6,227 nt of DNA from Flavobacteriaceae bacterium. GTDB lineage: Bacteria > Bacteroidota > Bacteroidia > Flavobacteriales > Flavobacteriaceae. Both the position numbers and the translations under genes were made by a program. Under the pieces are notes generated by a model. That model was not told where the DNA came from and searched no databases. It worked only from the letters and a program-made list of their open reading frames with translations. Shown here one piece after another: positions 1-6,227 of this stretch (positions are counted from its first letter, which is position 1; the number at the start of each line of letters is the position of its first letter). The stretch spans positions 1 through 6,227 of the forward strand of contig JABDQK010000151.1 in assembly GCA_013042255.1 (NCBI GenBank), given 5' to 3'.

Positions 1-57
1 AGAAAAAATAAATGTCTACAATGCCACTGGGGCAGTTATTTATTGTATGGAAAATAG
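1..57 (+). CDS. C-terminal end of an upstream gene, possibly DUF2851 family (partial)
   Basis: Frame 1 is open from the window edge to a TAG at 55-57 and gives an 18-residue tail with a Cys-Leu-Gln-Cys motif followed by Trp-Gly and a hydrophobic end. From memory, DUF2851 proteins of Flavobacteria end in a similar Cys-Leu-x-Cys plus Ile-Gly tail, and I believe they often precede a small PspC gene; both points are recall, not searched. If this reading is right, 12 bases separate the stop from the next ATG. The competing reading is frame 2, which is also open from the edge and ends at a TGA (71-73) overlapping the next start as ATGA. The fragment is too short to settle the frame or family. Confidence 0.4.
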   Translation, partial: RKNKCLQCHWGSYLLYGK

Positions 58-69
58 TAATTTTAAGGC

Positions 70-297
70 ATGAATTTGTTTTATCGCCTGCTATACTTTT
101 TTCAAAAACGGGGGTTTGAGGTTTCAAGACGAATAGCTGAACGTCTGGGAATAAGAGCCCGAGTTGTGCGTACAACCTTTATATATCTGACCTTTGTGAC
201 TTTGGGTTTCGGATTTGCTTTGTATCTGTTTTTGGCATTCTGGCTGCGAATAAAAGACCTAATGTATACCAAACGCACTTCAGTTTTTGACCTTTAA
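70..297 (+). CDS. Small PspC-domain membrane protein
   Basis: This 75-residue protein matches the PspC fold. An amphipathic, helix-turn-helix-like stretch (residues 15-35, Gly-Phe-Glu-Val through Leu-Gly-Ile-Arg) leads into a hydrophobic segment (about 36-60) ending in Phe-Trp-Leu-Arg. That is the usual order of a short PspC protein: a segment ending in Leu-Gly plus a Val-Arg motif, then the membrane part. In enterobacteria PspC is an inner-membrane partner in the phage-shock stress response. Stand-alone PspC proteins of this size are common in Bacteroidetes, where their role is not established, and no PspA, PspB or PspF is visible here. The ATG at 70 is the natural start because the domain begins almost at once. 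The stop is one base before the ATG of the channel gene, so the two are probably cotranscribed and translationally coupled. A regulatory or stress-linked role at the membrane is inference. Confidence 0.82.
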   Translation: MNLFYRLLYFFQKRGFEVSRRIAERLGIRARVVRTTFIYLTFVTLGFGFALYLFLAFWLRIKDLMYTKRTSVFDL

Positions 298-298
298 T

Positions 299-1309
299 AT
301 GTTACGACTTTTTCGTTCCAAGATCTACCTGGCCATCGGACTGATGATTACTGTGCTGATCATTGGAGTAATGGGATATCGTTATATATCAGATTTTAAT
401 TGGTTAGATGCCTTGTACATGACGATCATTACGGTAACGACCGTCGGATTTATGGAGGTAAAACCATTAGATGCCGAATCAAAGATTTTTACCGTGATGC
501 TCATCATAAGTAGTGTCATTATCTTTTCCTTTGCGCTTTCGGTAATATCAGAATACATCCTGAGTAGAAATTCTTTACAACTTTTAAAAAAGAAAAAAGT
601 GAGAAATCAAATCAACAGTTTATCAAATCATGTAGTCGTCTGTGGTTTCGGGCGAAATGGCATGCAGGCTGCAGAACGATTAAGGGCTTATAATCGTCCG
701 TTTATTGTCATTGAAAGAGACAGGGAGGTCATAGAAAAACATGAGGACGAGGTGCTTTTTATTGAAGGCGACGCCAATGAAGACAGCATATTGATAGAGG
801 CAGGTGTAGAACGTGCCAGTTACTTGATCGCAGCACTTCCGGATGATGCAGAGAACTTGTTTGTGGTTCTCTCAGCCAGACAGCTCAATAAAAACCTATT
901 TATCATCAGCAGGGCATCAAAGACTACTTCTCAAAAAAAATTGCATTTAGGCGGTGCCGATAAGGTGATCATGCCCGATAAGATAGGTGGGGACCATATG
1001 GCTTCCCTTGTAGTAATACCAGACCTTATCACCTTTATGGATAAACTCTCGATGGAAGGGGAGCATACTACCAATCTCGAAGAGGTGGCTATCGAAGACT
1101 TTTCTGATCAGGTGGAATGTAATTCGCTGAGAGATCTCGACCTGAGAAGAAAAACCGGCTGTACCATTATAGGCTATATTGAACCAAATGGCAATTATAT
1201 CATCAATCCCGAAGCTGATTTGCCACTGAAGCCCAAGAGTAAGGTAATTGTCCTGGGTCGACCCGAACAGATACGGAAACTAAACGAAATGTTCCATATC
1301 CAAGCCTGA
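299..1309 (+). CDS. Two-TM potassium channel family protein with TrkA-N/RCK domains
   Basis: The 336-residue protein has the layout of a prokaryotic RCK-gated K+ channel: TM1 (about 8-27), a pore helix and filter (about 35-54), TM2 (about 63-87), a basic linker (Lys97-Lys100), a TrkA-N Rossmann domain (about 110-225) and a TrkA-C domain (about 258-336). The Rossmann nucleotide motif is Gly-Phe-Gly-Arg-Asn-Gly (116-121), with an acidic end of strand 2 at Glu139-Arg-Asp and a Gly-Asp at 157-158. Such channels sit in the inner membrane and are gated by ligands (nucleotides or cations) at the RCK ring. The filter reads Thr48-Val-Gly-Phe-Met52-Glu, so the usual second glycine is Met and ion selectivity is uncertain. 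I chose the ATG at 299. The in-frame TTG at 287 would add only four residues and overlap the PspC gene, although it cannot be excluded. A gene symbol is not justified. Confidence 0.9.
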   Translation: MLRLFRSKIYLAIGLMITVLIIGVMGYRYISDFNWLDALYMTIITVTTVGFMEVKPLDAESKIFTVMLIISSVIIFSFALSVISEYILSRNSLQLLKKKKVRNQINSLSNHVVVCGFGRNGMQAAERLRAYNRPFIVIERDREVIEKHEDEVLFIEGDANEDSILIEAGVERASYLIAALPDDAENLFVVLSARQLNKNLFIISRASKTTSQKKLHLGGADKVIMPDKIGGDHMASLVVIPDLITFMDKLSMEGEHTTNLEEVAIEDFSDQVECNSLRDLDLRRKTGCTIIGYIEPNGNYIINPEADLPLKPKSKVIVLGRPEQIRKLNEMFHIQA

Positions 1310-1311
1310 CA

Positions 1312-1345
1312 TTTGGGAAAGAATATTTGATTGGGATTATATTTT
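1312..1345 (+). promoter_or_regulatory. Possible Bacteroidetes-type promoter before the symporter pair
   Basis: The 91-base gap 1310-1400 is the only real intergenic space. A TTTG at 1312-1315 is followed, 22 bases later, by TATATTTT at 1338-1345. The latter matches the Bacteroidetes -7 element TAnnTTTG at all but its last base. The spacing is near the upper end of the range I recall for Flavobacteriia. Transcription would begin around 1352, leaving a leader of about 50 bases before the ATG at 1401. The gap is AT-rich, so a chance match is quite possible. I see no convincing terminator for the channel gene here. Confidence 0.25.
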
Positions 1346-1400
1346 TTAGGATATTGCCCGTCAGTTCAACCGACTGCCTATTTTAATCCTATATCACTTT

Positions 1401-3464
1401 ATGAAGTTATCTCCCTTCTTTATTCTGATCTTTTTCAGTGTCTCCATGGTATCACAAGACCTGGACGTCAAAGGCAAGACGATAAATCCTTCCGATAATA
1501 TTAATGATGGGGTGATCCAATTAGAAGTGGAAGGGGGTACACCTCCTTACACCTATAAATGGAGTAACCAGCAAAGCCCCCTTACCTCAAATACAGCGAG
1601 CGGACTCGTAGAAGGAATACCCTATACGGTAACTGTCAGCGATAAAGCAGGAAATTCAGTTACTAATGAATACACCATAGAAACTCAATCCATCACTGAG
1701 ATTTTTAATGGGAATATGGCTCCGGCAGTTAGTGCCCTTGGGAGTGTTCTCTTCTGGGATCCTTTTGAGGCCACTGGGATTTATGATCCTGTGGTTTATG
1801 CAGATGTCAAACTCATTGCCACTCCGGGCTGGTCGGCCACTGTGGAAGACCGTTTTATATTGAAGCAATGGTTGGTGGAAGAGGGTGATCATGTTGTGAA
1901 AGGACAGGAGATTGCCCTTGTGTCGAGCAGGGATGGTTCTGTAGATACGGTAAGAACTTCGGCAGATGGAAAACTTAAATACCTGGTAGGCGAGGGGAAA
2001 GTAATTTACAATTCAGATAATAAAGAACATGTCATTGAACAAGGGGCTCATTATCTGGCCGAAGTGGAATACGATACCCCTGAGATTATAAGGCATCCAA
2101 ACGGTGATCCCGTAACAAAGAATATACCATTTATTGTGATCTGGCTGGTGCTTGGTGCAACATTCTTTACCATCAGAATGGGTTTTATCAATATCCGGGG
2201 ATTCAGACATTCTATCAGCCTGGCAAAGGGAAAATATGATGATCCTGATGCGCCCGGGCAGGTAACTCACTTCCAGGCCCTGGCTACTGCCGTGTCGGGT
2301 ACAGTTGGTTTAGGAAATATAGCCGGTGTGGCAGTTGCCGTTTCACTGGGAGGGGCGGGAGCAACCTTCTGGATGATTGTTTGTGGCTTGCTCGGTATGT
2401 CTTCCAAGTTTGTGGAATGCACCCTTGGGGTAAAATACCGGGACATCCTTCCCGATGGTCGCGTTTTTGGCGGACCGATGAACTATTTGCGTTATGGCCT
2501 TGAAAAAAGAAATATGAAAGGGTTTGGAAAAGTACTGGCAGGTTTATTTGCGGTGCTTGCCGTGGGTGCTTCATTTGGAGGTGGCAACATGTTTCAGGCA
2601 AACCAGTCTTTTGAACAACTGGCAGGACAATTTTCTATGCTCGAAGGCAACGGATTCTGGTTTGGTGTGATAACAGCAATCCTGGTTGGGGTAGTTATTA
2701 TCGGGGGAATCCAAAGTATAGCCAAGGTAACAGGCAGGGTAGTACCAATTATGGCATCCATATACATCATTGCGGCCCTGGCTGTAATCATTGTGAACAT
2801 AGAAAATATAGGTCCGGCATTCTCAGCCATCATAGACGGAGCTTTTAGCCCCAGTGCTCTCAAAGGCGGTGTGATCGGGGTGCTGGTCGTAGGTTTTCAA
2901 CGAGCGGCATTCTCAAATGAGGCAGGTGTAGGTTCGGCGGCGATTGCACATAGTACGGCCAAAACCAACAACCCTCCCTCAGAAGGTTTTGTTGCTCTTT
3001 TAGAGCCCTTTATCGATACAGTTGTTGTATGTACGCTTACTGCCTTGGTTCTTATTTTTACCGGAATGCACGAGGTGGAGGGTATGGCAGGTGCACAACT
3101 TACATCGGATGCTTTCGGCAGTGTCATTTCCTGGTTTCCTTATGTGCTGGGTATTGCAGTTTTCCTCTTTGCTTTTTCAACAATGATTTCCTGGTCGTAT
3201 TACGGGATGAGGGCATGGACGTATTTGTTTGGAAAGAGCAAACGTTCCGAAATGCTTTATAAAATATTATTCCTTGTATTTGTGGTTGTAGGTGCCTCAG
3301 TGAGTTTGGGTGCCGTTCTCGACTTCTCAGATATGATGATTCTGGCAATGTCATTCCCGAACATTATCGGACTTTACATAATGTCTGGTGAAGTTAAAGG
3401 GGATCTGCGGGAATACTGGACCAAACTAAAAAACAATCAACTCTACAAGAAGCAAAAAACATGA
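1401..3464 (+). CDS. AgcS-family Na+:alanine/glycine symporter with SprB-like and lipoyl-like N-terminal extension
   Basis: The protein has 687 residues, against roughly 450-550 for ordinary AgcS transporters. The C-terminal part (about 242-675) is a full AgcS (alanine or glycine:cation symporter, LeuT-like fold). It has a glycine-rich Thr-Val-Gly-Leu-Gly-Asn-Ile-Ala-Gly segment at about 301-309, the family signature Gly-Gly-x-Gly-Ala-x-Phe-Trp-Met ... Gly-Met at 317-333, and Phe-Ser-Asn-Glu-Ala-Gly near 504-509. The front end is unusual: a signal peptide (1-18, cleavage likely before Gln19), an SprB-like repeat (about 36-96) with Gly-Gly-Thr-Pro-Pro-Tyr-Thr-Tyr-x-Trp-Ser at 45-55, and a barrel-sandwich domain like lipoyl/HlyD modules (about 133-225). 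The lipoyl-like hairpin carries Ser-Ser-Arg-Asp-Gly (175-179) where a biotinyl or lipoyl lysine would sit, so modification is unlikely. The extension should be periplasmic if the signal peptide is used. The expected role is Na+-coupled uptake of small neutral amino acids at the inner membrane; the extension's role is unknown. The stop overlaps the next start by 4 bases (ATGA). Confidence 0.9.
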   Translation: MKLSPFFILIFFSVSMVSQDLDVKGKTINPSDNINDGVIQLEVEGGTPPYTYKWSNQQSPLTSNTASGLVEGIPYTVTVSDKAGNSVTNEYTIETQSITEIFNGNMAPAVSALGSVLFWDPFEATGIYDPVVYADVKLIATPGWSATVEDRFILKQWLVEEGDHVVKGQEIALVSSRDGSVDTVRTSADGKLKYLVGEGKVIYNSDNKEHVIEQGAHYLAEVEYDTPEIIRHPNGDPVTKNIPFIVIWLVLGATFFTIRMGFINIRGFRHSISLAKGKYDDPDAPGQVTHFQALATAVSGTVGLGNIAGVAVAVSLGGAGATFWMIVCGLLGMSSKFVECTLGVKYRDILPDGRVFGGPMNYLRYGLEKRNMKGFGKVLAGLFAVLAVGASFGGGNMFQANQSFEQLAGQFSMLEGNGFWFGVITAILVGVVIIGGIQSIAKVTGRVVPIMASIYIIAALAVIIVNIENIGPAFSAIIDGAFSPSALKGGVIGVLVVGFQRAAFSNEAGVGSAAIAHSTAKTNNPPSEGFVALLEPFIDTVVVCTLTALVLIFTGMHEVEGMAGAQLTSDAFGSVISWFPYVLGIAVFLFAFSTMISWSYYGMRAWTYLFGKSKRSEMLYKILFLVFVVVGASVSLGAVLDFSDMMILAMSFPNIIGLYIMSGEVKGDLREYWTKLKNNQLYKKQKT

Positions 3465-5074
3465 AGAAGATATTAATTGCCCTGCTTGCTGTGCTATTTC
3501 CTTTATCAGGCTTTTCACAGGAAACAGCAGAAATGGGACTCGATGAACGCATCAACGCATGGTTTGAACCTATCACCGCAGTTTGGGAAGCTATTGTGTT
3601 CTGGCAGGTTCCCGGTACGGGCATTCCTCTTGTCGTGATTATTTTAGTCTTAGGTGCTGCCTTCTTTACCCTTTACTTTGGCTTTGTCAATATCAGAAAA
3701 TTTCCCCTCGCGATCAATGTGGTTCGTGGTAAGTTCGACGAGGTAGAAGGTCCGGATGGACACGGTGTCGAAAAAGCTGATGTCAATATTGTGGATGGGG
3801 ATTTACCCGATACCATAAGAGATGAAAGCAAACAGGGAGAAGTAAGTCATTTCCAGGCCTTGGCCACAGCAGTTTCAGGGACAGTCGGTCTGGGAAATAT
3901 CGCTGGTGTCGCTCTGGCTATTGCCATTGGCGGACCTGGGGCAACTTTTTGGATGATCGTTTGTGGGTTGATAAGTATGAGCACCAAATTTGTAGAATGT
4001 ACACTGGGTGTAAAATACAGGGATGTAGATGAAAATGGAACCGTGTATGGTGGTCCTATGTACTATCTATCCCGCGGTCTTAAGGAGCGTGGTTTTACCA
4101 ATCTGGGTAAAGTATTGGCTGTTGTTTTCGCGGTTTTATGTGTAGGTGCCTCCTTTGGTGGAGGGAACGCAGTACAGTCTAATCAGGCAGCCGAACAATT
4201 GGCATCCATGATGGGCTTACAAGGAGGATCAACGGGTTTTATCATAGGCGTTATTTTAGCCATTATAGTAGGAATCGTGATCATTGGTGGTATTAAACGT
4301 ATCGCCTCTGTTACCGAAAAAATTGTACCTTTTATGGCGGTCATTTATGCCATAGCATGTTTGGCAGTAATTTTTGCCAATTTCTCATATATCGATGACG
4401 CCTTTGTACTTATTTTTAAAGGAGCCTTCACCCCTGAGGCCGGACTTGGTGGATTATTCGGGGTGTTGATTGTTGGCTTCAGACGAGCTGTTTTTTCAAA
4501 CGAAGCAGGAGCAGGTTCGGCAGCCATAGCTCACTCTGCAGTAAAGACAAAATACCCTGCTAGTGAAGGTATTGTTGCTCTTCTCGAACCTTTTATTGAT
4601 ACGGTAGTGATCTGTACCATGACCGCTCTGGTAATTATTTTTTACAACAGTGGCGGAGTATTTGAATACGGAGGCGACGGGGCAGGAAATGTAATTGTTA
4701 ACGGTGCATCTCTTGGAGGTGTAACATTGACCTCTCTCGCATTCGAATCGGTACTCCCATGGTTTCCGTATGTACTTACCCTGGCAGTTGTTTTATTTGC
4801 CATTTCAACCATGATATCCTGGTCTTATTACGGCCTGCAATCCTGGAAATATTTATTCGGACGCAGTAGAACTGCAGATTTAACCTATAAATTGCTTTTC
4901 ATTGCTTTTGTCATCATCGGGGCGTCTGCTTCAATGGGCGCGGTCTTTGCCTTTTCCGATGCGATGATTCTGGCTCTTGTTTTTCCTAATATGCTGGGAT
5001 TGATGTTTTTGTTTCCCAGTGTCAGGGATGAACTCTCAAAATACCTGGATGCCATTAAGGCTTTAAAAAAGTAA
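3461..5074 (+). CDS. AgcS-family Na+:alanine/glycine symporter, second paralog
   Basis: This 537-residue AgcS transporter is strongly similar to its upstream neighbour through the whole membrane core; for example, both share the segment around [10 protein letters not shown]. It lacks the SprB and lipoyl-like front end and has only a signal-peptide-like N-terminus (1-19, with Gly-Phe-Ser before Gln20) and a short amphipathic stretch. The first core TM is about 54-75. The signature region at 157-173 ends Ile-Ser-Met rather than the usual Gly-Met. Two differences from the upstream paralog stand out: an acidic cytoplasmic-loop insertion at about 93-126 (EVEGPDGHG through DESKQ) and a glycine-rich insertion at about 396-420 before Thr422-Leu-Thr. 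The expected function is Na+-driven alanine or glycine import in the inner membrane; exact substrate cannot be read from sequence. The ATGA overlap at 3461-3464 indicates translational coupling to the first symporter. Confidence 0.93.
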   Translation: MKKILIALLAVLFPLSGFSQETAEMGLDERINAWFEPITAVWEAIVFWQVPGTGIPLVVIILVLGAAFFTLYFGFVNIRKFPLAINVVRGKFDEVEGPDGHGVEKADVNIVDGDLPDTIRDESKQGEVSHFQALATAVSGTVGLGNIAGVALAIAIGGPGATFWMIVCGLISMSTKFVECTLGVKYRDVDENGTVYGGPMYYLSRGLKERGFTNLGKVLAVVFAVLCVGASFGGGNAVQSNQAAEQLASMMGLQGGSTGFIIGVILAIIVGIVIIGGIKRIASVTEKIVPFMAVIYAIACLAVIFANFSYIDDAFVLIFKGAFTPEAGLGGLFGVLIVGFRRAVFSNEAGAGSAAIAHSAVKTKYPASEGIVALLEPFIDTVVICTMTALVIIFYNSGGVFEYGGDGAGNVIVNGASLGGVTLTSLAFESVLPWFPYVLTLAVVLFAISTMISWSYYGLQSWKYLFGRSRTADLTYKLLFIAFVIIGASASMGAVFAFSDAMILALVFPNMLGLMFLFPSVRDELSKYLDAIKALKK

Positions 5075-5087
5075 AGGATAAAGAAAA

Positions 5088-5930
5088 ATGAAATCCCATT
5101 TCCGGTACAGCAAACAGGAAAAACGAGGGATCTTCTTTTTACTCTTCCTGATTGCCTCCTTGCAATCTGGATTTTATTTTATCAATTTAAGATCGACTCG
5201 GGAAAAAGAGCCGTATTTTACTGTGGATACCCTCGCACAGGCATTTATCGACAGTGTTAAGGCATCTCCGGCAAAGAATGACAGATTTAAACTAAGACCC
5301 TTCAATCCTAACTTTATTACAGATTACAGGGGCTATGTCCTCGGCATCACTCCGGAAGAACTCGACAGGCTTTACGACTTTCGAAAAACAGGGCAGTACA
5401 TCAGAACCGCAGAAGAATTTCAGACAGTCACTCAAATTACTGATGCGCTTTTCACGCAGGTAGAACCTTATTTTAAGTTTCCCAGTTTTAGCAATAGCAA
5501 TAAAAGCCAATCAGGCGCTGCTGATGTAAGCATACCCCGAGACCTGAATTCGGCAACGGCCACGGATTTACAGCAGATCACCGGGATTGGACCGGTTCTC
5601 TCTTCCCGTATCATAAGATTCCGTGAACGTCTGGGGGGATTTATGGTCACTGAACAACTTCTGGATGTTTATGGCCTCGACAGGGAAGTTGCGGAAAAAG
5701 CTATGAAAATGTTTCAGGTGTTAAATGCTCCTGAGATTCGGAAGATTAACCTGAATAAAGCTCAGGTGAACGAGCTCACAAGCCTGGTCTATCTAAATCG
5801 GGCAATCGCCAGAAAGATTGTAGCGTACCGTGAACAGCTTGGCAGATACGACTCAATCGAACAATTAACAAAAATTGAAGATTTTCCAACTGAACGAATT
5901 CAGAGAATTAAGCTATATTTGGCCCTGTAA
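5088..5930 (+). CDS. Membrane-anchored helix-hairpin-helix (ComEA-like) protein
   Basis: The protein has 280 residues. A basic N-terminus (Lys9 to Arg13 region) precedes one hydrophobic span at about 14-33, so by the positive-inside rule the rest is probably extracytoplasmic, as in ComEA. Three repeats of about 60 residues follow. The first (about 72-130) is degenerate, with Gly87-Ile-Thr-Pro. The second (about 151-212) has the classic Asn-Ser-Ala start and the Gly-Ile-Gly-Pro hairpin (166-169), followed by a helix with Arg174 and Arg177. The third (about 218-280) starts Ile-Asn-Leu-Asn-Lys-Ala, but its hairpin reads Tyr-Leu-Asn-Arg, without glycines. HhH motifs bind the DNA backbone, and ComEA binds incoming DNA during natural transformation; a similar role here is inference, as no com genes are visible. 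An AAAGGA about 8 bases before the ATG at 5088 supports the start. It follows the symporter stop by 13 bases. Confidence 0.85.
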   Translation: MKSHFRYSKQEKRGIFFLLFLIASLQSGFYFINLRSTREKEPYFTVDTLAQAFIDSVKASPAKNDRFKLRPFNPNFITDYRGYVLGITPEELDRLYDFRKTGQYIRTAEEFQTVTQITDALFTQVEPYFKFPSFSNSNKSQSGAADVSIPRDLNSATATDLQQITGIGPVLSSRIIRFRERLGGFMVTEQLLDVYGLDREVAEKAMKMFQVLNAPEIRKINLNKAQVNELTSLVYLNRAIARKIVAYREQLGRYDSIEQLTKIEDFPTERIQRIKLYLAL

Positions 5931-5941
5931 AAATTGCTATT

Positions 5942-6227
5942 ATGATCACTGGTACAATGACTGAATTTGGGTTCGACTATTCGGAAACCCAGCGTATGAT
6001 TGCTGAGTCAGCAAAGCAATTTGCTGAACAGCACATCAAACCCTATGTAATGGAATGGGACGAGTCTCAAGAATTTCCCGTTGAAGTTTTTAAGAAAGCC
6101 GGAAAAATGGGATTTATGGGGGTTCTCGTGCCGGAGACACTCGGGGGTTCAGGCCTGGGATATCACGAATATATCGCTATCATTGAAGAGATTTCCAAGG
6201 TGGATCCGTCGATAGGATTGTCTGTTG
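5942..6227 (+). CDS. Acyl-CoA dehydrogenase, N-terminal part (cut by window edge)
   Basis: About 95 residues are visible, open to the edge. They form the start of the all-helical N-terminal domain of the acyl-CoA dehydrogenase family. A Phe-Asp-Tyr-Ser-Glu-Thr-Gln start leads to an amphipathic helix, a His-Ile-Lys-Pro turn, Trp-Asp-Glu ... Phe-Pro, the characteristic Gly-Phe-Met-Gly-Val-Leu-Val-Pro-Glu with Leu-Gly-Gly-Ser-Gly-Leu, and Ile-Glu-Glu-Ile-Ser-Lys-Val-Asp-Pro-Ser near the edge. Family members are FAD enzymes that introduce the alpha,beta double bond into acyl-CoA, in fatty-acid or branched-chain amino-acid breakdown. The FAD- and substrate-binding parts and the catalytic glutamate lie outside the window, so the acyl specificity cannot be told. 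The start may be the ATG at 5942 or the in-frame ATG at 5957; the latter, five residues shorter, sits nearer where the family homology begins. The gene follows the HhH stop by 11 bases. Confidence 0.92.
   Translation, partial: MITGTMTEFGFDYSETQRMIAESAKQFAEQHIKPYVMEWDESQEFPVEVFKKAGKMGFMGVLVPETLGGSGLGYHEYIAIIEEISKVDPSIGLSV

Noticed and set aside
287..298. TTG start for the channel gene, overlapping the PspC stop
   Set aside because: It adds only four residues and overlaps the upstream gene, while an ATG lies one base past the PspC stop. No Shine-Dalgarno sequence favours the TTG.
1310..1347. Terminator for the channel gene at the TTTTTT run (1342-1347)
   Set aside because: No GC-rich hairpin precedes the T-run; the upstream bases are AT-rich and do not fold into a stem of useful length.
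1347..1391. Inverted repeat TAGGAT/ATCCTA around 33 bases, with a nested CAGT/ACTG
   Set aside because: The outer stem is 6 bp and the inner one 4 bp in an AT-rich gap. There is no T-run after the outer stem and no known leader motif, so chance pairing is as likely as a regulatory hairpin.
2284..2601. Open minus-strand frame of 105 codons inside the first symporter
   Set aside because: It is antisense to a strongly conserved AgcS core and its translation shows no recognisable domain. The same holds for the other antisense frames within the symporters and the HhH gene.
3029..3262. Plus-strand frame of 77 codons inside the first symporter
   Set aside because: It lies out of frame within conserved transmembrane coding sequence, and its Cys- and Tyr-rich translation is typical of a shifted frame.

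Overview
The window looks like the chromosome of a marine or otherwise free-living member of the Flavobacteriia (Bacteroidetes). Four things point that way: signal peptides ending in Ser-Gln at the predicted cleavage site, an SprB-type repeat (a Bacteroidetes adhesin and gliding-surface module), start codons mostly without a strong Shine-Dalgarno sequence, and an acyl-CoA dehydrogenase N-terminus that reads like the flavobacterial family. All genes are on the + strand and packed tightly, with base composition that looks even by eye. The only gap over about 70 bases is 1310-1400. I see no RNA gene, mobile element or CRISPR array.

Left block (1-1309): the last codons of an upstream gene (possibly DUF2851), then a 75-residue PspC-domain membrane protein, then, one base after its stop, a two-TM RCK-type potassium-channel-like protein. 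The channel has Met where the second glycine of the selectivity filter is expected.

Middle block (1401-5074): two paralogous sodium:alanine/glycine symporters of the AgcS family, joined by a 4-base ATGA overlap. The second has near-ordinary architecture. The first carries about 220 extra residues: a signal peptide, one SprB-like repeat and a lipoyl/barrel-sandwich-like domain without the modifiable lysine, all before the transporter. This fusion is the most unusual thing in the window. A possible Bacteroidetes-type promoter lies in the 91-base gap before it.

Right block (5088-6227): a single-span membrane protein with three helix-hairpin-helix repeats (ComEA-like), then the 5' end of an acyl-CoA dehydrogenase cut by the window edge. 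Spacings of 13 and 11 bases suggest that both could be cotranscribed with the symporters.

Functionally, the window combines ion and amino-acid transport (K+ channel, Na+-coupled amino-acid uptake) with an envelope DNA-binding candidate and a catabolic enzyme. There is no clear single pathway. The 'exciting' candidate is the symporter with an extracytoplasmic sensor- or scaffold-like front end, paired with a plainer paralog.
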